From Nymphaea colorata (lineage: Eukaryota; Streptophyta; Magnoliopsida; Nymphaeales; Nymphaeaceae): 64,000 bases of DNA. Location: assembly GCF_008831285.2 (NCBI RefSeq), contig NC_045147.1, positions 11,535,427 through 11,599,426 of the forward strand, read 5' to 3'. The notes beneath the pieces were generated by a model, which saw nothing but the letters and a program-made list of their open reading frames with translations, was not told where the DNA came from and searched no databases. Position numbers and translations under genes: made by a program. Of this stretch, positions 29,601-42,090 are shown one piece after another; the first letter of the stretch is position 1, and the number at the start of each line of letters is the position of its first letter.

Positions 29601-32600
29601 AAAAAATTCTACCTGGATCCATCACTTTAACCTATAGGCTTCAGGTAAAGAGGAAGTCAGACAAAAGAGCAACGATACAATCATGCAAACAAATATCCAA
29701 GAGTAATTTTTGTAAGTAAGCAATCAACAATTATGTGGCTAGATGCTAGGTTAAGCCCCAAACCTTTACTGAATATAGGAAATATACAAAGACATTACAT
29801 GGAAAAAAGAGAGAGAAGGTCCAGAAAACCAGATAAATATCCAATAACTCAGTTATCTACAGGAAGGAGATGGTAAAAACTGTGTATTATTACATACAGT
29901 TACCTATTAATAATACCATCGGCATCAGTCCTTGATTGTATAGCAGCTGCAAGCCGTTCATTGAGATCAGCAATTGAGCTTTTCCTTTCTTCTGATAAGA
30001 CACTAACCTCATCAAGCTCCTTTTGTTTGGCTTCCAATAAAGAATGCACATGCTTGACTTGATCAGCATATGAAAGGGAAATTGATTCCTTCAGCTCCTT
30101 CAATTCCTATACAAGGATAGGCACTAAATTTATTAAAATTGATGCAGGCAAACTACAAGTACAAGAAAGTTAAGATCTTGGAAGACACAAAAGTTCAGAT
30201 AAATTCCTCTCAGAATATAGACTCAAGGGGCAAATGAATATGTCAAGTTTATGGCTAGTACAATAATAATCACAGTGGCAAAACCTTAGACATAAATATG
30301 GCTTGCCAAGGCAACCTCTCTATAAACCAACAATACTGGAGGGACTCAGAACTGTATTTCATTTATCTTCCACTATTCAAGGGAATTTCTAAGATCACTG
30401 CCATCATCATTTTGAAGTGCTTCATTGATCTTTTCAAAGTTTGAGGCAAAACTTGCATCGGCCAAAAATGATTCTATATTAATCCACAGTGACCAATATC
30501 CTGATGTTCGTGAAACATAGCAACCCTATCTGGCTTCAACAAGTCAATTTTTGCTCTACTTTCAGAAATTGGTAATGGCATAAATTTCATGCACAAAAGT
30601 AATACCAGAGTATTTTAAGGATCATTCTTCCTTTCATTTATTTTATGTGTATACATTCAGATGTTTGTTTCTTTTAAAAATTATCTAACAATTTCCATTT
30701 TTCAGAAGAAAAGCACAACTTTTCTTTTTAATATTCAACAGTTTTAATTTTTTTTAATTCCAAATTATATAATATCTTTCCAAGCTTTTTGAGAAAATCA
30801 CCTTTAAACAACTCTCAGGAATATTTCGGATAAAAACTTCCAGGAATGTCTTATGACCATGGAAAGTTTAAATTTATTTTTGTCGGAATTGTCCAAAGGG
30901 CTAGCAGATATCCATGCACCAAACATTCCAAAACACATGAAGGATATATCATACACCGATACATGGCTATATCAATCAAGTACATCCATAAGCCCAATTC
31001 CAGGCAAATAAATATTGGCAGTTTCTGACACTTTATAATCCATGGGAAACCAAAGCCATGTTTCCTAGGCTTTGAATGAGAATCCTTCTCTCACAACTGA
31101 GGGGAAAATGCATTTTTGTCAAATTTCCTTGCATCAAAACGAATTTGAGGACATGAAGAGGGAATAAAATGGATGACATAAGAGTTCAATTTTGTGATGA
31201 TCAAACTAGGGTCACCCCATAATGTCAAGCCATATGATTTCTAACTATCATTTAGAATTTTAGAGAGTTGAGATGTTGACAGACATACAGTTTCATGATG
31301 AGCTGCAGCTGCCCGAGCCTCACTGTGCAAGGTCTCAATGGTAAGCACATGGGTTTCCAGCTGTTTCCTCAAGTCCTTTTTTCCAATAAAAAAATAGCTT
31401 CAATGATTACAATTTTTGAGAAAAGGTAGAAAACGTAAGAAGAGATCAAGATCGTGGATGTTTGAATCCCAAAAGTTTTTTATTTACCTCATTTGACCTT
31501 TGCAATATTCTTACATCATCGAGCGATATTGGACCATCTGGTGCACCAATCCCAAGGCCTTTTGGTTTCTTACTGTTAGGGCCGAGATTTGCAGAACCTT
31601 CACAAAAATTATGAAAAGGTGAGGAAGAGAAGCCATTGAAGGATAAGGCCTCAAGCCCTCAACCTTTTATTGAAAAGAAGAGTAAATAAATATCAAAAGT
31701 GGAAGAGTAATTAGCACACACAATACGGGTGAATGATCAATGTTTGTTGTTAGGAAACAGGTATACTTATTGCTCTTTTATTAACAGAAAACTCTACTAA
31801 TTTATTCTTCTGCACCAAAAAATATTTCAAGCATAAGCATCAAAGCATCCAGCAGCTTAAAAGTATCGTACAGACATCAATGAGGCATAGCGAGTGAAAG
31901 AAGCACCTGCATATTTATGTACATGCACATGTACATACACATTTGCACCCCTGTGTTTGAACAAATATCTGAACACACCTTGTAGAAGCAAAGCTCATGT
32001 ACAAGAACCCAGTTGCAATTGGTTTTATATTGATAATGTCTTAACTTACTAAGGATAGAAAAGCAATAGTCAGCTCTTCAAAAAGGCATTGCTGTGACTA
32101 GGCAGGAAAGTTCACCCTAGCTAAGAACCAAGAAGAAAAATTGAAAATGGTAAGTGATAACAGTACCTACGGGGGCGTTTGATGGTTTAAGATTTTGATT
32201 TTAGAATCAAAATTCCAGAATTATAATTCCTCCTGGAACTGGAATGGAATCAGAATTCTGGATTCCAATATCACTTCATTTTTTATTATAGAATTAAAAA
32301 TGACCTGTTTGACAAAAGAAGAATTAGAATTTTGGAATTAAAAAAACATGTTACTGTTGGATTCCATGAACACCTCTTCTGATGAAAGAGATGGGATACC
32401 TCTTCCAAACACCCTTTCTTAAACAGGCCATTGAGGAGGGCCTTGTCTGTTGTCATCAGCGGTCAACGCACACCTCCTGTAGGGAGAGCTTCTATGCATC
32501 CGTCATGGATGAACAGTAAGCAGATATTTTTCTTTGGGAAAAAAAAGAATGCACCTCCAAAAACCTACATAGAGAGAGTGTGAAATATAGTTTTTTTTTT

Positions 32601-35600
32601 TTTAAAAAAAAAAGAAAGGTGCTGTCGAAGCAGCCCCTTTGTCCATGGGCACCTCCTGTTATGAGGACAAGAGAGAGTAGACGATGGCGACAGAAGCTTC
32701 AGGACTGGGAGAAAAGGGGAGCAGGCACTTGAAGAGAGTTGGAATTTTGATTCCAGAAACAAAATCTAACCCCCCTTGGTCGGATTTTAATTCCAGAATT
32801 ATGATTCATGAAGCAGTCCAGAATTCTATAACAAGATTCTGTGCTTGTTTCAATAATTCTCATTTAATCAAAAATTGGAATTTTGATTCTAAAATTCCTT
32901 TGATTCCACGCAATCAAACGTCCCCTAAAAGAACCAAAAGCAATTGAAAAAAAAAAAACTAGATGACTAAAAGTAATTGATATAGACCACATATAGTTTA
33001 TTATATAGAACATTAAAGAAACAAAAAAAGAATACAACCCCTAAGGACTCCCAGCAGTTGCTTGGGCTCATATGCAACCTAGGCACTAGGGTTGCACCTA
33101 AAGCTACAGGGACTAGACAGAGGTTTTAAAGGATGAAATACTAGTGGTGGTGTGGGAAACAGGCATTAGGATCAACAATCTATATATGCACAAGAATCTC
33201 AAAGTTGGTTAACAGGGTAAACGGATTTTCAGTCATTAGATATCTGGAATGCATTGGATTACTCCAAGTTGTCACCATCATTATGCTAATGTACTGCCAA
33301 GATCTCATCAAATACAATAAAAAGGGCAGGTAGTTGCTGGAGATTTGTTCTTGATCTAAACTATTAGACTTGTTTACATAGACTATTTAGTGGAGAACAA
33401 GCATTGTATCAGATAACTTCTTAGCAAAGCGAAAAAGGGGATGGCTCAGGTTCTTTGGGAATTTAGGCAACCTCCAACAATTTCCAATTCCCATTCACAA
33501 AAATCTCATCAAAGTTCATTTTTAATACCACCGCTGCTTGGACTGCCAAACCCATAGAATCTCAAACAACATAAAATATTCCCACATCAATTGAAACTTA
33601 CTATAATATGTTTCATCAACCAACACTAAATCTTATTTCCTATTTTTACAGTTGATGGTTTAGTGCGATTGGATCAATTCCACTAACACACTGTCCTAGG
33701 CTGACTTGGGAGGTTATGAGATAAGATCGGCCTTACCAGTTCTTTAGGCAGACTGCAATCCTGCCACTATTAGTGGGAAAAGAGACAGTCCTACCTACCA
33801 ATCAATTCAAAAAGTCAGGTAACGCCACCAACCCAAGATCTTAGTGGCAGCATGAAGATACAACAGCTCCTACCCAATTATTGCAAGTGAAAGTGTTAAA
33901 AGATTAGCAAGAACAGACAGCAACAATCAAAGTGATAATGTGCCTTTATGAAGATCACAATAATAACAAACCAGCCACATAAAACATATCATATAGCATA
34001 CCTGTTTTCCTCTTAGAAGGTATAGATTCAAGTGAATTTTCAGCAACAACTGACTTATCCACTTCTCGGTAGACAAATGCAAATGTGTTTTCTGAAAACT
34101 CGAGACAAAAAAAGATGGAGTGTAAGCCCTCCTCAGAAACTCCAAAATAGGTAAATTCAAATTCTGGCAACTAAATAGCCAAATATCAACCAGTCAGAGC
34201 CCATTGTCAACTCTGCCCTATTTGTGAGATATATGTCAAAAAGGAGAAAATATATGCAACAAATATGCTCCAGTAGTGTGCTTTTTATACCATGTATGGA
34301 AACAAACACATGAACCATCTTTATATGAAGTTATGAACAGCTCTCTTAAAACAAAAAGGTGTTAGGCCTGTAGCTATCACCAAGTTTGATGTTAGCAATC
34401 ATCCATCAGATATAACATAATAATATAATCACTAAACAAACATAATTTGTGACACATAACAACAAATTTTGTCGGTAGTAAATGAAGTGTGCATGCACAA
34501 ATATCAAATGCAATAAAATACTATCCAACAAGGCATCATCTCATCCAGAGGAACAGTGACAGGGTCTTTAAATATGCTTCACTTGGAAGATTTATCATAC
34601 TACTCACCAACATGAACAAAGAGAAGATAACATACGCTCAGAATCATGTGAACTCCAGTACCCAGCTTTGTATCTCATGGAAACATGCATCTCATTTACC
34701 CTTTACATATTTTAGATAAAAATTTATTTGTTTTCTTCCTAAACCAGTAATCAAACATAACAAGTAGCAAATACCACTGCATAAAAATAAAAATAAAAAA
34801 TGCACGATAACCATGAAAAAAATAAGAAATAACACTGTTGATGCTAAGTTTCTACCATGCGCTAGGCAAGTCCATACACCACGTGGTGTCTTGCCATTTT
34901 CTGATGAACAGTGACATTCTCATTCTTGATGCATCCTAAGCATAAATTAGATAGATAAAAGGGTTAGTTTGACACCATAATTCTAGAGCTTTATTTTCCT
35001 CTAACTCTTTGCAGTTCCCTCTTTTCAATTGTTCCCATGATTTTCTGTTTGTCAATCTGATCTACCGAAACCAGGATCAAGATAGCATTGCAAATTGCTA
35101 AATGCTAATGTGTTTGCCACCTTGTTGTGAGACATAAAAATACGCTTCAACTCACACATCCAGCATACACTAGAATTTACAGCCTTAGTGCTGAAGCAAG
35201 CAGTGGGGATTATGCATACAATACCAGTAGCCAGTATGGTATCATTTAAAGACTATGGAATCCGTTTTTGACATGAAAGAAATAAACAATAAGTCAATAA
35301 CACTAAAGTTTTACCACGGGCTAGGTGCATCTATACACGGCTTGCCATTTTCTGATGAATATGGACATCTCTCTCATTCTTGATACATCTGAATCATGAA
35401 TTAGATAGTGAAAAGGGTCAATTTGACACCATCATCCTAGACCTTCTTCTTCATCTAACTTTTTCAGCTCCATTCTTTCAAAATTTCCCATTATTTTCTG
35501 TTTGTCAGTCTAGTCTACACTCTACAGAAACCAAGATCTAGCTAGCATTGCAAATTGCTAATTGGTTTGTCACTTACTTGTGAAGACAGAAAAAGAGGCT

Positions 35601-37598
35601 TCAACTCATAGATTCAGCTATTTACGATGCTAGTGCTGAAGCAAGCGGTGTGAATTATAACTACAACATCAGTAGCCAGTATGATACAATTTACAGAGTG
35701 TGGGATCAGTTTTTAATACCAGTGCCTAAGACATGCCTATAGAATCAAGTACAATTGGTAGCCAGGCTTTTTATAAATAGAAAGGCGGCTCCTTTGCAGG
35801 AATTATCAACCAAAACACAAAGAAAAACTACGATAACAATTACAGTGCATAGAGAAAAATTAGAAGGACAAGGATTTTCAGAAAAAATGACAAATGGTCA
35901 AGGTAGTTACCATTGTCAGGACGATTAGCAAGAGATATAACATCTCCATGATGAAGTTCAACATGATCATTCTTCTTCAGCATTTCCCAGTTAAGATATG
36001 TTCCATTGGTGCTATAAACAGTTCAAAACATTCAGCTTGTCCACAAAATGTAGGAAATACCATTTTTGAAAATGAAATATGTCAGTGCACCTTGTATCCC
36101 TTATATATACTGCAAAAACGAGACTATTTTTTGCATTTGGGACATTATCAACCACTTTACTCCTAAAGATTTTGCAATGCCTTCCACTAACTACAGGTGA
36201 ATCACAGCGGAAGATTGATCTCTCATTCCCACGGCCAATGATGTTCTCGTCAGACACCAACATTATGTTTTTTCCCTGATTTAGAAAGATAGTGAAAGCA
36301 CAAAATTAGTAAACTTATAAATGAACTAAAGATAAAAGTTCTTTGCTGAATTCTGTCCATAATCAAAGATCAAGTTCATCATAATAACACGACAAATTCT
36401 TTGATGATTCTCAGGAAGCCTGAGTAAAAGAGGAACTTGTTGAAATTCAAAACCAAGAAATGCTGCTTATACTGGTGTGCCCTCCCAATAGAATATTAAA
36501 GGAAGAAAAATACAGTGTAAATACTATAGAACCAACAATTTATTGTTTAGAATATACATACAAAATGTCCGTACAAAAATGAAGCACATGCATGCTTCAT
36601 CCAAGAGCACAAGTATAGATATCTATTGCAAATCCAAGCAAAACTGGATGGGGAACTAGGAGGAATATATAAATCGCGGAGAGACAGAAAACAAGAAGGA
36701 AACAGAAACATTTTGCAGAAAGATTTTTCCGCTGGATGACTAGCGTTTTCCTCACTAGCCAAATTGAATAGCCAATAGCTCCTACACTTTTCGAAACAAA
36801 ACCTCGCCAGAAAGCTTTTTTCCTCCAGACCAGTGGTAAACGCCCCACTATGGGACCATTTCAGCAGATCCTTTTTCCATGAAACAACAATTGTAAATTT
36901 TCAGTCGTAAATAATAGAAAAGGAAGTCTGATAAATAAATTTGAATCTGCATTGTTGAATAAAATTAAAATTTCCTCTGTATCACTCTCTTCTGTGCAAA
37001 TTGGTGCACCCAAACATTAATAATCCATCTACGCCTTTGTGTAATAGAAAGTTAGAAACAAAGAGATGAGCAGGAAAGAGCATTCACAATCCTCAGATAA
37101 CAGCAATTGTCAATTAGACGCATCTTTGAAACGATTTCATCCAATTGATTTGAATCAGATTTCTACATGCATTTGCACCTAGTGGGTATATCATCAGATG
37201 GTTCGATAGCTAAGTAATTGCAGAAAGAGTGAAATATGAAGCAAGTAGAAAAGAAGGGAATGGTCGCGAATGCCAACGTGCTGAGAAGACGCGAGTGGAT
37301 AAAGAGATGAGTGTCGTACTTGAAAGTAGTCTCGGGCTTTCGAGGAGATGGGTTCGAGGACGCCCCACGCTTTGGTAGCCGAGAGGTGGATCGGCTCGGC
37401 GGCGAGGGTTCGAGCGGCTTCCTGAAGAGATTTCTTTATGTGTTCGCGGCTGGTGTCCACCAAAGGAGTCGGAGGAGCGGCTCCTTCCTTCACCCGCTGG
37501 CCGTCTGGAGACAGCACTGCATCTCCTTCCTTCCCGCGCAAGCCCGTCGCATCCGCCGCCCCTCCGACTTCCTTCCCGCCCTCGCCCGCCAAAACCAT
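23633..37598 (-). CDS. FHA-domain, coiled-coil protein with SQ/TQ-rich acidic tail
   Basis: Thirteen exons join in frame into 927 residues: 37598-37320, 36275-36091, 36011-35911, 34091-34002, 31597-31488, 31375-31289, 30106-29904, 27777-27576, 27461-27411, 27322-27224, 26567-26508, 25765-25644 and 24827-23633. All introns are GT-AG. Residues about 80-200 form an FHA domain. Its phosphothreonine-binding marks are GR (107-108), SGRHC (123-127) and STNGTYLN (155-162), preceded by AWGVLEP as in CHK2-type FHA domains. Residues about 250-575 are heptad-rich coiled coil (words such as ELESQLEEERNQRR and KKVRQLEAKI). The last exon is acidic and rich in Ser, Thr and Glu, with seven SQ or TQ pairs and the repeated word MEEDT. 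Family knowledge points to a nuclear phospho-dependent scaffold; a DNA-damage role is inference. The start is the first in-frame ATG after TAA. Similar plant proteins exist, with no function I can state. Confidence 0.88.
32171..32926. mobile_element. Inverted-repeat transposon-like insert in FHA intron 4
   Basis: The left end reads GGGGGCGTTTGATGG and the right end, in reverse, AGGGGACGTTTGATTG. Inside both ends are inverted subterminal stretches built from AGAATCAAAATTCC and GGAATTTTGATTC words. The length (about 756 bases), the AT-rich arms and the lack of coding suit a non-autonomous DNA transposon. No clear target duplication is visible, so the superfamily is open (hAT-like or Harbinger-like). 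Confidence 0.6.
34850..35720. repeat. Segmental tandem duplication inside FHA intron 3
   Basis: Two copies, about 34850-35279 and 35305-35720, lie in the same order and orientation. Shared words include CTTGCCATTTTCTGATGAA, TTTTCTGTTTGTCA, AGCATTGCAAATTGCTAA, TGCTGAAGCAAGC and GTAGCCAGTATG. They differ by many substitutions and small indels, so the duplication is not recent. No open frame runs across it. Confidence 0.85.
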
Positions 37599-38100
37599 CG
37601 CCGCTTCCCCTTCCTTCCCACGCTTGGCTTCCGAAGCCAGCACACCTCTTCCTCCTTATTAGGCTGGTCCTCCGACGCCAGCACTATCTCCTCTCCTTCC
37701 CGCGCTTGCCACCCAAAGCCAGTTCCAACTCAGGCTTTGCGAGTCGAGTGCTTTGTACTCGTCTTCCTCTTTCCCTCACTGGCTGGCCAAATCCAGCACC
37801 ATGTTTTCTGCCTTTACTCACTAGCCTCTGAAACTCTCTCTCTCTCTCTCTCGTTCTCTCTCCGGCCAGCAGGACTAGAAGAAAGGAAGTGGCTCCAATG
37901 GCAACGAGGACGACGGCAGACGTCTGAAACGGAGGGAAACACAGTCGCGGGGCTCTTGGGAAATGCGAGAGAGGACAACGGGTCGTTGCTGATCACACCG
38001 ATCGTGTCCTAAATGAATTATTCTGTCACATGGACACGAATATAACGCGAACTATTTCCTTCGTTTTTTATATAAGAATTAACAAATGACGGCTCAACCC
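37599..38100 (-). promoter_or_regulatory. 5' region of the FHA gene
   Basis: GC-rich sequence with a GA microsatellite (CT on the plus strand, about 37831-37851) lies upstream of the FHA start codon, as in many plant leaders. The long plus-strand frame at 37311-38012 is an antisense shadow of exon 1 and this leader. I see no clear TATA box. Confidence 0.4.
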
Positions 38101-38940
38101 TTGAAAGTGTATATAAATAATGGCTCAATACTTGTGAATTTGTAAATAATTGTTTGAGTTTACAAAATAATTAATAAACACACGCTTTGGTAATGAAAGT
38201 TTAAATTATACTTAAAAACATTTTATTTTTATAAAAAATAATTCGCGTCCCTTTAAACTTCGTTTGATGCACAAGAAAAATACTGTACAATATAATTTTT
38301 TTTTCAAAGTTTGTACGGTTTTTTTCCACCACAAAGAATTTTCCTGTGTGTTTTTCGTTGAATTCAAAAAAACTTCCCACCCAAAAAAGTCCATGAAAAA
38401 TTCTTTCTTTTAAACATTGATAATTTTATCATTCAAAAAACTTCCTATGCATCAAACTGGACCTGAACTTCATATGCATCAAACTCGACCTGAAAATGTT
38501 TTTCCAACAATTTCAAGTTCCTCAAATATCTCTCTTTCAGCTTTTCCTCATTATAATTACACTTAAAAGCTATGTTTGTCAGATCTCTAACTTTAAATAC
38601 ATGCCAGATCACATGTACAACTTAAACTACCACTATGTGTATATAGATAGTCGCTCGACACTTGTCTCTGAATTTGTAAGTAATTGTTTGGGTTTATAAA
38701 ATAATTCATAAACGCACGATTTGGTAATTAAAGTTTAAATTATACTTAAAAACTATTTTATTTGTATAAAAAATAATTGCTCAAAAGAAACGGGAATAAG
38801 TTGTTTCTCCAATAATTTCACATTTCTCACATGTTCTATCTTTTAGCTTTTGCTCATTATAATTACACTTAAAAGCTATGTTTGTCAATCTTTAATTTTA
38901 AATTCATTTTAGGTTAAATGTACAACTTAAACCACCAGTA
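38101..38940. repeat. Diverged tandem duplication with an insert in the first unit
   Basis: Unit 2 (about 38636-38940) repeats, in order, the two halves of unit 1 (about 38101-38243 and 38493-38635). Shared words include TAATTGTTTG, AAAGTTTAAATTATACTTAA, CTCATTATAATTACACTT and TACAACTTAAAC. The first unit is split by about 250 extra bases. These begin near CGTTTGATGCA (38261) and end near TGCATCAAACTGG (38448-38460). The inverted TTTGATGCA ends mark the extra sequence as a small inserted transposon. Confidence 0.7.
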
Positions 38941-39474
38941 GATTTTTTCTTAACTAGGGATCTCAAATCTATGCTACCTTGTGAAAACCATGGATTTGTA
39001 GTTGGAGAAAGGTAGGGTCTGATTACATGCTTGAAAATCAAATCCGTAGTAGCTTCGGATTTGAAATATGAAGCTATCAAACATAACCTAAATAAAATAC
39101 AAAATAGACAAACAATTGTGAATTAAGAAAACTCTATATTTAAAAATATATTGTTTATTAGGCCTAAAGTGGTTTTTAAAGCGCCTTCATGTCCTTTGTG
39201 TTTTTTAATTATTTACAAATTTGAGTAGTTATTTTATAATTATAACTTTCAAACGTTAAGCAGCTCTCTAAAGTAGGTATTATGAAGTTAAAGCCAATTT
39301 AACCCTACCAATACCATGCAACTTTAACAGAAGGTTTTGTTTATAAACTCTTATCCCCAAAATTGATGTCTAAATATTCAGAAGCACATTAATCAAAATT
39401 TTGAATTGAAAAAGTATATGTTGTGGCTCCAAGATACATGCAAAGTAGTTTAATGTGCTTTCACCGACCATCGA

Positions 39475-39542
39475 AAAGTAACGTAATGAAATTATGTGCG
39501 CATTTTGCAAAGTAACGTAATGAAATTATGTGCGCATTTTGC
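39475..39542. repeat. 34-base perfect tandem duplication
   Basis: The unit beginning AAAGTAACGTAATG occurs at 39475-39508 and again at 39509-39542 without change. Confidence 0.95.
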
Positions 39543-40329
39543 AGGAGAAGTATTTCGTTCTACCGCCTAACAAAAGATCTGAAACCCCCACTCCGGAGAA
39601 CCCATTTGAAGTAAAAATGCATCGAATGTGTGTTTGCATGACTACACAAAGTTGTTTTCACCATAAAATCTTGTCTCTATGTCATATGGAATAGAATAAT
39701 GTACTTATAAATCGCAGCCCTGTATCATGAGGAAAAGAAGAAGAAGGAGAATTCCAACTCTCGTCTTGGTGGTGGGATAAATAATCTCATTTATTCGGAA
39801 CATAAAGTCTTGTTGCTACTTTTGCCTACCACTTTTTTGTTCTTTTCTGTTAATATCATGCCATTTGTTTCCCATGCAAGTTTTTTTTTATTATTATTAT
39901 GTTAGTTTTGGACATTGACTGCCACTATCTAAATTGTATGCCACTGACAAATGGGTCGCTGTCTTATTATGAATGACCATAAATGTATTTCTGAAATTAA
40001 ATGCACTTCTAAGTAACAATTACTTTGGTTTTATGTACAGAAATTTACATGTCATATTATTTTGATCTTTTGTCATTTGCATGAGTAATAACCTTCTCCC
40101 TCAACCAAAAGAACAAAGAAAAAGAAGAAAACAGCAAGAAATAAAGAAAGAAAAAGGAGAGTTTGCATTGATGTGCAATTAACCTCAAAGACAAACCTTA
40201 AACTCTCATTAATTCGAGGTCTTCAAGTTCAGCTGCTTGTTCAAGATTAACTTATTTCATTTAATTGTATTTATGAAGTTCAACAATGAAAGTAGTTTTT
40301 TTTTTATCAGGGATAGAGCTAAGCTTGGG

Positions 40330-40620
40330 CAACTAGTTCCAGTACTCGACAGGTACCCGGCCTGATTGGGCTCAGGGCTTGGGCCCGACAAAACTAGCCC
40401 GATAATATATTGGGCCAGCCTAGGTCGGCCCGATTCAGCCTGATTTTTTAAATTTTTATTATTTTATTAATATTAATATATATTTTATTATTAAAAATAT
40501 ATTTTATATTTAAAAAATTTTATTTTATATTTATTTATTTTTTTTAATCTGACTGAGCTGGGTTGAGCTCCGGTATCGGGCTCGGGTTTTGAGTATCTCG
40601 ACTCGATGCCCAAGTTTAGT
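40330..40620. repeat. GGGCCCGA-rich repeat with AT-rich core
   Basis: GC-rich arms (GGGCTCAGGGCTTGGGCCC on the left, TATCGGGCTCGGG on the right) flank an almost pure A/T core of about 110 bases. This is a common plant repeat form, probably a non-autonomous transposon. Similar words occur at 3560-3720. Confidence 0.5.
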
Positions 40621-41779
40621 TAGAGCCAACAAGAAAAAAACAAAGGGAAAGGCCATACTTTCTTATAAATAATTTAAGGAGACCACCGTCTGTTTTTTCA
40701 GAAGTAAAATTATATGAGGTTTGACATAATTTTCAATTGAGACGGAAAAAAACCGCACAACCTTTTCATTTAGGGACTAGAGTGTGGTTGATTATCTCAT
40801 ATCTTAGATTTGAGGTAGGTGATCCAAAATCTTATGATCTTGTGTTCAAGGATTTTAGATTCTTGATTTGTAACATGGATCTGAAAACACGTTTAAATAG
40901 GCAAGTATATCATAAATTTATGAACCTTGCATTTAAAAATCCATCATTTTCGAGTCAGACCCTCTTATCTCAAACATGGGATTCATGGATTTAAGGCAAT
41001 AATGGTGTCGTTCTTAAATCCATAGTTAGGACCATGGATTTAAAGTGAAATGTTTGTCAACTCAAACCTTTAGATATAAAATCTTGGGTTAAGATAGTCA
41101 GGGATGCACAGGGGTTTGTTTTTTTCTTTTTTGTTCCATATCTCACTCAAACCTGACCTCCAATGCATTCATTTGTCTTAATTTTGACGTGTTTGCATTT
41201 TTTAGAGGCGTTGGTATACACGTATGCCTCTCCGTGTTTAAAGTTTTCTCATAAATCTGATCACATAAATACTACATAAAAATCAGAAAATTAGGTTGCC
41301 TAGATCAAATTTTATAAGTCGAAAAGAGTCCAAAGCAGTTAATTTTGAAAACATTTTAAAATTTGATCATGACTTTGCTATGTATTTGAATATATATTTT
41401 GGGTTCAATAATTGTTTTAGGTAAGAGATAGATAGAGAGATAGACTCTTGAGAGTTGAAACTGAAGAGAATATTAGGTTTTCTTTCTAATCCCCTCCACA
41501 CCCACCCAGCTTTGGGAGCTTTGCTTTCACTTTGCCACACCCACATCTAAATATATTACTTGGCTGGTGGCCACATTTGATTGATATCTCCTTTATGCGG
41601 AGACCTGCAAGTGTAAACAAACATCTGATTTTACCACTGTGTAAAAATAAAAATATGAGATTCTCTCATATTTTAGGTCTAATAGGGTGAAGTTAGATTG
41701 AATATGTAAGGATATCAATTATAATTTCAATTTGGATTTGATATCCGACCTAATTGCTTTAAAAAATAAAATTCTGAAA

Positions 41780-42090
41780 AAACTTTAACATTTTGATTAA
41801 GAAATCAGGTCAGATTCATATTAAGAAATGACATTCTATTGGAGGAATATTCTAATATGGATTTAAATAAAAACTCAGTTGAATTTGTATTAGAATCGAA
41901 TTTAGTTATAAATAAATATCTTCCATACAATGTCCATACACTTTGAAAATCAGTCCTTAACATATCATAATGCAGTTTTAAGCCAATTTAAAAGTTGGAT
42001 TCAGAGTCAAATTGAAGTTAGAAATCAGATTCATATTGCATATTTAGATTCAGAGTTGGATATGCTATATTAACATTTCTATTCATTCAT
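41780..42090. repeat. Dispersed repeat, copy 2 (inverted relative to 4680-5020)
   Basis: This stretch reads in the same order as the reverse complement of 4680-5020, with shared words ATTAAGAAATCAG, TTAAGAAATGACAT and ATTTAAATAAA. Many differences indicate an old insertion. It is non-coding. Confidence 0.6.

Noticed and set aside
37311-38012. 233-residue plus-strand frame
   Set aside because: It is the antisense of FHA exon 1 and its GC-rich leader; the minus frame joins in phase with twelve further exons.
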